A stretch of DNA of 26,155 nt from Nemertoderma westbladi. Lineage: Eukaryota; Xenacoelomorpha; Nemertodermatida; Nemertodermatidae. The stretch covers positions 1-26,155 of the forward strand of contig JAUCBJ010008386.1 in the NCBI GenBank assembly GCA_032718475.1. Reading direction: 5' to 3'. This document shows positions 18,394-26,155 of the stretch, in pieces; positions within the stretch are counted from its first letter, which is position 1, and every line of letters starts with the position of its first letter. The position numbers and the translations under genes are program-made. The notes under the pieces were generated by a model. The model was given only the letters and a program-made list of their open reading frames with translations, ran no database searches and was not told the DNA's origin.

Positions 18394-19255
18394 ATGGTCA
18401 CGATATGTGAATTAGTTCATATTAAGAATCTATGGACCTTTCAATACCCTAATAGAACCAAAGCACAACTGGATTACATCCTTCTAGACAAAAAGTGGAG
18501 AAACAGCTTGATCATCTGCAGGGCATACAGCTCGTTCAACCTAATTGGTTCGGACCACAGAATTGTGACTGCAGAGATCAGACTTAGTTTGAGAGCCAGC
18601 AAACCCAGGACAAACAAGCAAATCAACTATGACTTGGAGAAACTCAGAACTGACAATGCTGTAAAGGATGCTTACACAGTAGAAGTCCAAAACCGCTTTG
18701 AAGCACTTCAGTCAATGGATGAAGGCCAGTCCACCGATTCAATATACCAGAATATAATAACAGCCCACAAGGAATCAGCTAAGAGGCATATCCCCCAGAA
18801 ACCCAAACGAAAACAGTATGTGCCATGTAAGTTCTTTCGAGCCACAGTGGAAAGTGTATTTTTATACGGGGGTGAGACCTGGACACTGACTAAATCACTT
18901 GAACAACGAATTGATGGTTGGTACACAAGACTACTAAGGGCAGCCCTAAACATCAGCTGGAGACAACACATGACAAACGCCGAGCTTTATGGTACAATAC
19001 CACCTGTATCAACCACCCTCCGTGAAAGCAGATTAAGATTCAGTGGGCACTGCTGGCGAAGTAAAGACGAGGTCATACCAGATCTACTTTTCTGGCAACA
19101 ACTCATGGAAAGCGTAGTCGTGGACGACCGGCCATAACATATATAGATCAACTTGAAAGGGATACTGAACTTGGGAGAAACGAAATTGCGACAACTATGG
19201 AGAATCGGGAAGCCTGGAAGGATCTCATTTCCACTGTCCGAGTTCGCTCCACCTA
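18394..19255 (+). pseudogene. RTE-like LINE remnant with large internal deletion
   Basis: The first part (18394-18820) matches the end of an RTE-type endonuclease: YPNRTKAQLDYILLDKKWRN, AYSSFNLIGSDHRIVTAEIR and the linker that follows. At about 18825-18840 the frame passes without interruption into the far C-terminus of the same element type: FRATVESVFLYGGETWTLTK, WYTRLLRAALNISWRQH, LRFSGHCWRSKDEVIPDLLFW. The whole RT palm is missing. A one-base frameshift near 19095-19110 then moves the frame to HGKRSRGRPAITYIDQLERD ... TVRVRST with a stop at 19253-19255. The 247-residue frame up to 19137 is therefore an endonuclease-tail fusion by deletion. The 5' end is also truncated. No activity is expected. 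Confidence 0.85.
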
Positions 19256-19668
19256 GTAGCAGTAGTGGTATTTGTTAATATTATTTGTTATTTTAACGAG
19301 ATAGTCTTTTTTTGGGAATAGAGATAATTACATTTGTAACCATTTGGTATAAATTCTCACAATGAGATTATCAAACTACAATCTCATATTGTTTTATCAA
19401 ATTCTCAAATTGTTTTATCTCATAAGTAGCTGGGCAACAATTGAATGCATATAAAATAATATTAGTACATGGGCATTCATACATAATCAAAATGTTCTAG
19501 AATGTGGTGTATTTATTGAATATAATAAATGGCGTGCAGCGTAAGCAAATACACGTACGATGGGCATTTGCGCAGCACCAGACTGCATACGTACCAAGTT
19601 TGGTTTAATTTTATCAATGATTGACTCTACTGACTATTTGAGTTAAGTACGACATATTTAGTTTTACA

Positions 19669-20042
19669 ATACTCGTGCCCTTCATTGGCCTCGTTGCGCT
19701 CATCCTGTTTTGTCTCAATATTTTTATATTAAACGCAAACTGACGACAATAATATATATGCCATGTCTCGAAACTGTGCGAGTAACTGCTTATTTATGGC
19801 AGATGGATACTCGTATCCACTGCAAAACTCATTGCGTTCGTCCTGTATAAACTGGTCACCAAATATATACCTTACAACATTCCATTATCACTATCAGTAC
19901 TAAACAAAAGTAGGCCTATATCGTCCATTATACTAAACCATGTGGTTTACGGGTAGCCAAAACAATACTCGTTATTGGTAGTATAGTCAACACAGACTCG
20001 TATTCATTACAACCCACGTTGTACTGTACTTGTCCTGTACTG
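19669..20042. repeat. Three diverged short repeats (actcgt...tcctgt)
   Basis: Segments of about 40 bases starting near 19670, 19809 and 19997 share actcgt at the left and g(t/c)(t/g)cgtcctgt-like right ends. The first two are the more alike (cgttgcgctcatcctg against cattgcgttcgtcctg). They may be pieces of a small non-autonomous element. Confidence 0.4.
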
Positions 20043-20949
20043 CGAAGTGTAGGCCTAGCACATTATCAAAATACTGGACATAAAACACAAATACAGTATG
20101 TTAATTAGCAAAACTTAACTGTAACCAGTTCTTTTCGTTATAATAACGTGCCACATACTGTAACATACTGTAACCTGCTCCTTTCCCTTAATTGATAATA
20201 TGACGTTGATATTGGATATTAATTCACCGATATGGGATTTGAAAACATTTTTTACTAAAATTCAGAATCTCCAGGTTTATTAAAAATTAAATTGCACCTT
20301 AACAATATTACACCAAAAAAGGATCAAAAATATAATTCACATTTAAACTAATACTATAACAAAATGTATGGTGGTAGGCACTTTAGGAATATAAAATATA
20401 ATATGCATAGGTTGTATTTATTGCACGCAATTAATTCAATTGAGGCAAATCAAAGCACATTAGAGACTACAAAAAAATCGAATCTTGAAATTAACATTTG
20501 GATTCTTTTCTATTTTGCAGACCAAGATAATGTTCTAAAACCGCTTTACAAAACAATTTTTACATAAAGAAACAATTAGATTCGACTAAACTCTGTAACA
20601 TCATGTTTACACCAAAGTTTCACTGTGCTGACACAGAGTCCAGTTTGAAGAAATTTGAGTAGAGTTATTAGTTCTCGTGTTATTGTTACATGGTACATGT
20701 ATATACATGGTACATGCACATGGTTTATGGTATGATGAAGTCATGATAAATACTGCTGGTTCTGGCATATAAAAAATATTATGTGAATTTCATTTATTAA
20801 ATTTTAGTATCTATCTAGACATAATGGGAGAGCATTGCCATTACGCCATTAGATTAATAACATCACCTTTTACATGCATTGTTTATAACTATATCTGAGG
20901 TATATATAACTATATATTCACTTCTGGATATACTACAATTACACACCCA

Positions 20950-20955
20950 TTTATT
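20950..20955 (-). terminator. Candidate poly(A) signal for vasa
   Basis: AATAAA on the minus strand, about 390 bases past the vasa stop codon. Position and strand suit a 3' end, but such hexamers are common by chance in this AT-rich DNA. Confidence 0.3.
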
Positions 20956-21346
20956 TACATAGCAGAGATAACAAAATATGGAAAGGCCCACAAAATCATT
21001 CAATAATTCACTGCACAGTGCATGCCCATCTCTCAGGTACTGAAATCAACGATAACACAAATGCAATCTCACCATCCAGTGTAAGAAAACTGAACCTTTT
21101 GGGATCAAAACAGTGTGAAGAATCGCTTTCATTTCGTTACATTAATTAATTGAGTCAGATGAGTAAGTACTGGCACTATGAAATGTAACCAGCAAAATAT
21201 AACAATAACAACAATGGATATCAAACACGCACAGCATCACCAGTTTCAAAGTCATCCGGGCTGTTTAATCAAAACAGTCAAGTACAGCTGCATTAGTTTA
21301 GTATGAATCTTCTGAATCAACCCCATTCCTTGAGATTACCCTTTGT

Positions 21347-23683
21347 TTAGTCCCAGGAATCTCCTGGATCTGTACCAAAACCACCACCTCCGAATCCACC
21401 CACATCTTGGCTGGATCCATTGGTCATTCGACTGCCTCCACCTCTTCGAATATCTCTAGACTCTGAACTGAATGCAGATGTTGTACCGACAGCACTGTAT
21501 GCCGCTCGTTCCAGGAAGTCTGGAACCTCCTGATTGGCGTTTTTTAACACCTCCACTAAACTTCTCACCAGAGCAGAATCTTCATCAGCATTAAAGAAGG
21601 AAGTTGCGGTCCCTAGATTCCCAACACGTCCAGTTCGACCAATACGATGTACATATTCGTCAATCTCCTTAGGCAAATCGTAATTTACCACATGCTCCAC
21701 TTTGGGTATGTCTAGACCTCGAGCAGCCACTGATGTAGCAACACAAACCGGTTTCTGGCCAGACTTAAAATCACGCAGAGCCTCTTCACGCTCTCTCTGT
21801 TCCCTGTCTCCATGAATACTGGTAGTGGGGAAATCCTTCTGGCACAAAAGACTGGCTAAGAAATCAGCTGTCCGCTTCTTCTCAACAAAAACGAGAACAC
21901 GATCAGTTGGTGACTTATTAAGAATTTCAAAAAGCTTGGCTTGTTTATCACTCTGACTATCAGCTTCAAAAAGCACTTGCTTCACATCAGTATTGGCACC
22001 TCCAACTCTTCCAACTTTGAGGAACAAATAGTTATTGAGGAATTCAGCAGCAACCTGTTGGATTTCAACTGGGAATGTCGCACTGAACATAAGCGTAAGG
22101 CGTTCACCTTTAGGCATCATACCATGGTTATTAACTATCTCCTTGATGTCTCCCATAAAACCCATATCAAGCATTCTATCAGCCTCATCCAAGACAAAGT
22201 ATTTCACTTTAGCCAAACTAACACGGCCCTCATTGACAAACTGCTTTAGACGACCTGGTGTTCCCACCAATAGGTTACATCCTTTTTTGAGTTGCATTGT
22301 CTGATGTGCAACACTGACTCCACCATAAACAACACAAGGTCGAATGATTGTTGAGTGGGAGAATTTCTTAGCTTCATTGAAAATTTGAATGGTCAATTCT
22401 CTCGTGGGAGATATTACAAGAGCTTGCGGTTCCTGAACTGCAGACATACTCCCTGAAACAAGACCATCTTGCATCATCCCTGTTAAAATAGGCAGAAGGA
22501 AAGCAGCTGTTTTCCCACTTCCAGTTTGAGCACAGGCCATGATATCCCTCTGATTTAAAATATTTGGTATAGCATAACGTTGGACTGGGGTTGGTTTCAA
22601 GTAACCTGCTTTTTTAACATTCGATTTAAGTGTGTCAAGAAGTTGTGCTTGATCAAAGGTATCAATAGGTGATAATGGATTTGCGCCATTGATTTCAACA
22701 TTGATGTGGAAATATTTATCGAAATTAATCCCCATGGAAACACCAGTTTGAAATATTCCAGCTTCATCTACTTCTTCAGGAACATATGTCACTGCTTTCG
22801 GTTTATTGGGATCATCAGGAATCTCACAGTCCCTGGCTAAATGATCACCTTGGCACTTATAGCAACCTTTTGATGATGCGGGAGCATTGGGACATTCACG
22901 AGAAAAATGGCCCTCCTCTCCACATTTGAAGCAACCAGTGCCACCCTTCGACGGACTGCCTGCATTTGGACATTCCCGAGCAAAATGCCCATCTTCACCG
23001 CATTTTCTGCAGCCAGAAGAAGGATTAGTATTACTAGTAGTTGCATTGCCTGTACCAAATCCTCCAGAGCCACCAGTGTCTGTTGCTGCTTTCCAATCAA
23101 ATCCTCCCGACTGGTCCCCACTAGATCCACCAAAACCCACACTAGATGAGGCAAAACCACCACTAGAGGAATTTTCTGTACAATCTCTTGACATGTGTCC
23201 TTCTTTGTTGCATTTATAACATTTCATTGAGCCACCTCCCCTAGCTACTTTTTCCTTAGTGCAATCTCTAGACATATGACCTTCCTCCTGACAATTAAAG
23301 CACTTATTACCACCACCACCTCCTCTGCTTACTCTTTCCTTAGTGCAATCTCTAGACATATGACCTTCCTCCTGGCAATTAAAACACTTATTACCTCCAC
23401 CACCTCCTCTGCTTACTTTTTCTTTAGGACAGTCCCTGGACATATGACCAGTTTCTTGACAATTGAAGCACTTATTATCGCCACTACCACTATGACTTGC
23501 AGAGGACTGAAAGCCCCCAGAAGACTGGAACCCAAACGATGGTTTAGATGTAGAGCTAGAAGAATCTCCAAAACTAAAGCCACGACCGGCACCAAATCCA
23601 CCAGATGAACTGATTGGTCCGTTTGAACTACTACCAACTCCGTTCATTCCACCAAAAGACGTTCCTTCATCCCAATCGTCCAT
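21347..23683 (-). CDS. vasa: Vasa/DDX4 germline DEAD-box RNA helicase, single exon
   Basis: The frame encodes 778 residues from the ATG at 23683 (MDDWDEGTSFGG, the typical Vasa start); an upstream TTG in frame is not needed. The N-terminus is Gly/Ser/Phe-rich with RGG-type runs and holds seven CCHC zinc knuckles starting at about 72, 100, 128, 155, 225, 251 and 274. The helicase core is complete: Q motif (YLKPTPVQRYAIPNI), motif I AQTGSGKT (385-392), PTRELTIQ, TPGRL, DEAD (499-502), SAT (534-536), VAARGLD and HRIGRTGR (679-686). It ends in a Gly-rich tail and the acidic/Trp end DPGDSWD. Known role of the family: ATP-dependent RNA unwinding in germ granules, translation control and piRNA amplification. 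All motifs are intact, so the protein should be active. Animal vasa genes usually have many introns; none interrupts this frame. It may be a retrocopy or an intron-poor locus. Confidence 0.96.
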   Translation of the reverse strand: MDDWDEGTSFGGMNGVGSSSNGPISSSGGFGAGRGFSFGDSSSSTSKPSFGFQSSGGFQSSASHSGSGDNKCFNCQETGHMSRDCPKEKVSRGGGGGNKCFNCQEEGHMSRDCTKERVSRGGGGGNKCFNCQEEGHMSRDCTKEKVARGGGSMKCYKCNKEGHMSRDCTENSSSGGFASSSVGFGGSSGDQSGGFDWKAATDTGGSGGFGTGNATTSNTNPSSGCRKCGEDGHFARECPNAGSPSKGGTGCFKCGEEGHFSRECPNAPASSKGCYKCQGDHLARDCEIPDDPNKPKAVTYVPEEVDEAGIFQTGVSMGINFDKYFHINVEINGANPLSPIDTFDQAQLLDTLKSNVKKAGYLKPTPVQRYAIPNILNQRDIMACAQTGSGKTAAFLLPILTGMMQDGLVSGSMSAVQEPQALVISPTRELTIQIFNEAKKFSHSTIIRPCVVYGGVSVAHQTMQLKKGCNLLVGTPGRLKQFVNEGRVSLAKVKYFVLDEADRMLDMGFMGDIKEIVNNHGMMPKGERLTLMFSATFPVEIQQVAAEFLNNYLFLKVGRVGGANTDVKQVLFEADSQSDKQAKLFEILNKSPTDRVLVFVEKKRTADFLASLLCQKDFPTTSIHGDREQREREEALRDFKSGQKPVCVATSVAARGLDIPKVEHVVNYDLPKEIDEYVHRIGRTGRVGNLGTATSFFNADEDSALVRSLVEVLKNANQEVPDFLERAAYSAVGTTSAFSSESRDIRRGGGSRMTNGSSQDVGGFGGGGFGTDPGDSWD
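23264..23475 (-). repeat. 84-bp tandem repeat encoding zinc knuckles 1-3 of Vasa
   Basis: Knuckles 1, 2 and 3 begin exactly 28 residues (84 bases) apart and share CFNCQE(T/E)GHMSRDC plus a KxxVSRGGGGGNK linker. Near-identity at DNA level (ttccttagtgcaatctctagacatatgacc appears twice) points to recent duplication by unequal exchange. Confidence 0.85.
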
Positions 23684-23733
23684 GATGATACCAAAATTTA
23701 AACTATCAGAACCGAACAACAGCAATAATAATA

Positions 23734-23760
23734 CTAAGGATTAGTAAACAAACAAACAGT
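23734..23760 (-). other. 3' splice-site-like sequence upstream of the vasa ATG
   Basis: On the minus strand, tgtttgtttgtttactaatccttag ends 50 bases before the ATG. It combines a T-rich tract, a TACTAAT branch-site-like heptamer and a terminal TTAG. A 5' UTR intron or a spliced-leader acceptor would both fit. This is a motif match only. Confidence 0.35.
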
Positions 23761-23819
23761 AGGCCTATATTACAGGGTTATATATTCCATTCTTATATTA
23801 CATAAGAGCAAAGTAGGAC

Positions 23820-23932
23820 CTTATCGCCCCTGGAACTTTATCGCCCCCTATTCTGAATTTTTAAGAGCTTATCGCTCCTGGGTCTTTATCGCCCCTGAGT
23901 CATTATCGCCTCTGGTCCTTTATCGCCCCTGT
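23820..23932. repeat. 17-bp repeat (ttatcgcccctg)
   Basis: ttatcgcccc-like cores start at 23821, 23838, 23869, 23886, 23903 and 23919. Spacings are 17, 31, 17, 17 and 16, so one unit is degenerate. It lies upstream of vasa, within about 250 bases of its ATG. Confidence 0.75.
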
Positions 23933-24119
23933 CATTATTTACAAGATAAATTCCATTCCCCCAACTTTCCCCTACTTACTCTAAGTCACATATTTCAGGT
24001 AAAAGTTTACTGTTATATTTATACTCAAATCGTTTATTTTAGGGGAGGCCTACAATTAGAAATATTCATATTCAATTCATATACTACGCAGTACGCAGCC
24101 GTTAGGTCCAGTTGTAACA
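23933..24119. other. Gene-free stretch upstream of vasa
   Basis: No coding signal or clear promoter element is seen. It contains one aggcctac motif near 24045. Confidence 0.4.
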
Positions 24120-24272
24120 ATGATATGGGTTTTCATTCAGAAGGACATCGCAGTACTGTTTGGGCACGGGACTTTAAATGCTACAGACGAGCTCTACACA
24201 GGTTTTCACCCTTTACTGGTTGATAAATTTGAAGCATTGGAAGGGTTTACTGTGGAAGATCACCCATGGTAG
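24120..24272 (+). other. 50-codon exon-like open frame, unidentified
   Basis: An ATG at 24120 opens a frame of 50 codons ending at TAG 24270-24272. The translation (for example VLFGHGTLNATDELYTGFHP, then LLVDKFEALEGFTVEDHPW) has balanced, protein-like composition. Its last third overlaps the first unit of the minisatellite that follows. I do not recognise it. It could be a small gene, an exon of a larger one, or chance. Confidence 0.25.
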
Positions 24273-24440
24273 TGAACACAAACAGGCATGACTTTAGGAA
24301 CCAGAGTGGAAGGGTTTACTGGGGAAGATCACCCATGGTGGTGAACAGGCATTTCTTGGGGAAACAGAGTGGAAGGGTTTACTGTGGAAGATCACCCATG
24401 GTATTGAACAGGCATGACTTTAGGAACCAGAGTGGAAGGG
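24238..24440. repeat. 63/69-bp minisatellite
   Basis: Units begin with tggaaggg at 24238, 24307, 24370 and 24433 (spacings 69, 63, 63; the fourth is cut short). Each contains gggtttactgtggaagatcacccatggt...gaac...aggcat...cagag. The first unit has six extra bases (acaaac). Both lengths are multiples of three, so one plus-strand frame stays open through the array (24266-24460) as a by-product. Confidence 0.85.
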
Positions 24441-24599
24441 TCTTTTTGGATTTGGATTGAGTGGTGATGTACAGGTACCGGTACTTCACTTGATGTAGGC
24501 AACTGACTGACAGACTGGCTGATCTCCAAAATAATTAGGCCTAACTCTGAAACTACCGCGATACCGGTAAGACGCTAAACTCGTTGGCCAGCACCGACC
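24441..24599. other. Spacer before the LINE ORF1
   Basis: Contains two ACCGGT palindromes (about 24477 and 24563) and taggcctaac near 24537. The 5' end of the LINE may lie in the last 60 bases. Confidence 0.35.
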
Positions 24600-24621
24600 C
24601 TCCGCACCAACTGTTCACAAA

Positions 24622-25329
24622 ATGACTCGATGGCAAGACGTAGGTGACGATATTCTGGATTCTCTCGAAATCCTTAAAAACAAATTGAAATCCCTCAGTG
24701 GTATCAAAGACGACGTCGCGGCAATAAAAGATACTCTAAAGATTATCCCCAGCATGATAAAAAACATTGATCATCTAGTCAAAGAAAACAAGCAGCTAAA
24801 AGCAGAAAACGAAGAGTTGGCCCAGTACTCTCGCCGTCACGATATCTTAATTCATGCTGTACCAGAAAACACCAACCCAGATGAAGAACGTTCCGTTGTC
24901 TTTGATATTACAAATAAACTCGGAATTCTTCCTTCTATGATCGATGTGTTCCACAGGCTAGGCAAGAAAATCAAGGAAAGGGCTGCTGGAGACGGTAAAG
25001 TTAAATGTCGCCCTATTATAATACGCTTTCTAGGCCACGCTTCTCGACTACAAGCTATCCGGAGTAAAAAATCGTTGCCAAATTCGTTATACGTAACGGA
25101 ACATCTAATTCCATCCCGTGCTGAGCTGTACAACAAAGCGCGTGAGCTACAACGTAAACACGAAATACGAGCGGTATATTCATTCAATGGAGTTGTTATG
25201 ATTCGCATTAAAGAAAATGATTTACCACTGCGCATTGCGAACCAATCCGACCTTGAGTCGTTGACTACCCTACCAACTAGGAAAACCATTGATCGTCGTA
25301 GCCCACCAATCCCAAACTCTTCTGGATAA
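24622..25329 (+). CDS. LINE ORF1 protein (coiled coil plus RRM-like, Transposase_22 type)
   Basis: The frame encodes 235 residues starting MTRWQDVGDDILDSLEILKN. Residues 10-70 are heptad-like and charged (a predicted trimerising coiled coil: IKNIDHLVKENKQLKAENEE). A short linker LAQYSRRHDILIHAVPE, typical of L1-type ORF1 proteins, follows. Then comes an RRM-like segment (DVFHRLGK, then RPIIIRFLGHASRLQAIRSK) and a C-terminal domain (LYVTEHLIPSRAELYNKARE, then VMIRIKENDLPLRI). Such proteins bind the element RNA and act as chaperones in retrotransposition. The frame has no defects. It is preceded by agcaccgaccctccgcacc without an obvious TATA box. Confidence 0.88.
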   Translation: MTRWQDVGDDILDSLEILKNKLKSLSGIKDDVAAIKDTLKIIPSMIKNIDHLVKENKQLKAENEELAQYSRRHDILIHAVPENTNPDEERSVVFDITNKLGILPSMIDVFHRLGKKIKERAAGDGKVKCRPIIIRFLGHASRLQAIRSKKSLPNSLYVTEHLIPSRAELYNKARELQRKHEIRAVYSFNGVVMIRIKENDLPLRIANQSDLESLTTLPTRKTIDRRSPPIPNSSG

Positions 25330-25889
25330 TTGTAGCCTAACTCGACACTGAATGCAGTGTTGAGCGATGTCATGTACTACCCACTTGTACTGTTGCAGCT
25401 TCATTTCACCTATTGGTCGTGGGCTATTACTGTACTATTGGCTCTGTTAGCCTTTAATTTGTTGTTATTCTATGTAAGCGTACCGGTATCGTAGGTTAAA
25501 ATTTTTTTTTGAAGGGATAATAATTGAACTTATATATGTTTCAACCATAGATCCATTTGGACTATTTAACAGAAAGATAATAATCGCCACAAATGAAAAA
25601 CACTAGCCCTACCTCTAAGTTCTGAACGGACCAATCTTTACTTTATTTTATTTTCTTTCTGATGAAAACCTTTATTACGAATAAAGTCAAATTTAAATTA
25701 ATACCGTTTTTGATTATCCCATTCACATATATATATATATATATTACTGTTAGTTCTAAAATATTTCTTATAATTAATTGATATATTATGTCATGTCAGT
25801 CAGGTGTATACGTCATGATTTATAGTGGTTAATATTACTACTAACATCATTCGCTTATCATTTCATGTCATCTCACCCGCTTTACTAAA
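25330..25889 (+). other. Non-coding gap between LINE ORF1 and ORF2
   Basis: No gene is seen. It holds an ACCGGT palindrome near 25484 and an (AT)n tract at 25728-25743. The length is unusual for an ORF1-ORF2 spacer and may include an insertion. Confidence 0.4.
25728..25743. repeat. (AT)n microsatellite
   Basis: A simple AT alternating tract of about eight units inside the LINE spacer. Confidence 0.7.
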
Positions 25890-26155
25890 CGCCCCATGCA
25901 TGAACCTTCTACCCCTTCATGCGCGCTCTGCTTCTCTTAATTTATCTCCTCGGACTACTACTTTAAATGTAATATTTGCGGCCATTCATATCATGCACAA
26001 TGTGGATCTTACCAATCCAGATGAGATAGAAGCCACCCCAATGTCCTATGTCTACTGTATATTCTGTAATTTCGATATATTTCCGTTTTCCGTTGTAGAC
26101 AATAATGACAGCGACATTTTTCACTATTTTTCTCCTGAAATAAATGATGACACAG
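25890..26155 (+). pseudogene. LINE ORF2 N-terminus with PHD-like zinc finger, broken
   Basis: One plus frame gives CALC, then a TAA stop, then YYFKCNICGHSYHAQCGSYQ and another stop. A second frame then supplies CIFCNFDIFPFSVVDNNDSD. Read together, the cysteines and histidine follow a C4HC3 PHD-like order (CxxC, CxxC, HxxC, CxxC), and an IFPF...D motif follows directly, as in many CR1/L2-type ORF2 proteins. The stops and frame change mean it is not translatable as one protein here. It continues past the window end. Confidence 0.6.

Larger units (their letters stand above)
19256..21346. other. Gene-free AT-rich region between the RTE remnant and vasa
   Basis: No convincing gene is seen; a 67-codon plus-strand frame at 20364-20567 has no recognisable features. 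It holds an imperfect inverted repeat caatgagatt/aatctcatattg (19360-19391) and three diverged copies of an actcgt ... tcctgt segment near 19670, 19809 and 19997. The right part should include the vasa 3' UTR. Confidence 0.45.
24600..26155 (+). mobile_element. Non-LTR retrotransposon, 5' part (continues beyond window)
   Basis: An intact ORF1 is followed by about 550 non-coding bases and then the broken N-terminal part of an ORF2. The gene order and the PHD-like finger followed by an IFPF...D motif at the start of ORF2 fit CR1/L2-related LINEs. The rest of ORF2 (endonuclease and RT) lies to the right of the window. Whether it is the same family as the LINE at 8858-11827 cannot be judged, since the two segments do not overlap. 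Confidence 0.7.

Noticed and set aside
20364-20567. 67-codon plus-strand open frame
   Set aside because: AT-rich composition, no recognised motif, no support from context.
22837-23637. Several open frames on both strands over the vasa N-terminal half
   Set aside because: Alternative frames of Gly-rich and zinc-knuckle repeats; none has its own domain.
24852-25373. 173-codon minus-strand frame over LINE ORF1
   Set aside because: The antisense frame lacks motifs, while the plus strand encodes a recognisable ORF1 protein.
1-26155. CRISPR arrays, bacterial operons or phage features
   Set aside because: Nothing of this kind; gene types and retroelements are those of an animal genome.

Overview
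The window is animal nuclear DNA, AT-rich and dense in repeats. The evidence is two recognisable host genes, a CACTIN-family protein and a Vasa/DDX4-type germline helicase, plus BEL/Pao, CR1/Jockey-like and RTE-like retroelements. Frequent short palindromes (TACCGGTA, TAGGCCTA) and the mix of element types suggest a marine invertebrate, possibly a deuterostome such as an echinoderm. The species cannot be fixed from the sequence.

Layout. Positions 1-5451 (minus) hold an uninterrupted BEL/Pao Gag-Pol frame that runs off the left edge inside the reverse transcriptase. Its upstream side, about 5452-8555, is non-coding. It carries ACCGGT-bearing repeats and a nearly perfect 288-bp tandem duplication, and probably contains the 5' LTR. 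Positions 8858-11827 (plus) hold a 5'-truncated CR1/Jockey-like LINE that is almost intact, ending in (ATCTT)4 against an older, decayed antisense RT fragment (11828-12190). Positions 12454-14982 (plus) are a complete intronless CACTIN gene with a Gly-rich minisatellite inserted in its linker. Positions 15640-17480 are satellite-like: a ~146-bp unit, a 170-bp duplication and GTC-rich tracts. An exon-like minus-strand patch lies at 17520-17872. Positions 18394-19255 are an RTE-like LINE remnant with a large internal deletion. Positions 19256-21346 are gene-free. Positions 21347-23683 (minus) are a complete intronless Vasa gene with seven CCHC knuckles. Upstream of it are a 17-bp repeat, a 50-codon exon-like ORF and a 63/69-bp minisatellite. 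Positions 24600-26155 (plus) begin another LINE: an intact ORF1 followed by a broken ORF2 start with a PHD-like finger.

Relations. There is no operon logic. Cactin belongs to pre-mRNA splicing and Rel/NF-kB-linked biology; Vasa belongs to germline translation and piRNA-based transposon silencing. Both host genes normally contain introns, so two complete intronless frames within 9 kb is the most unusual feature of the locus. They could be retrocopies or genes that lost their introns. Most other sequence is transposon in various stages of decay.
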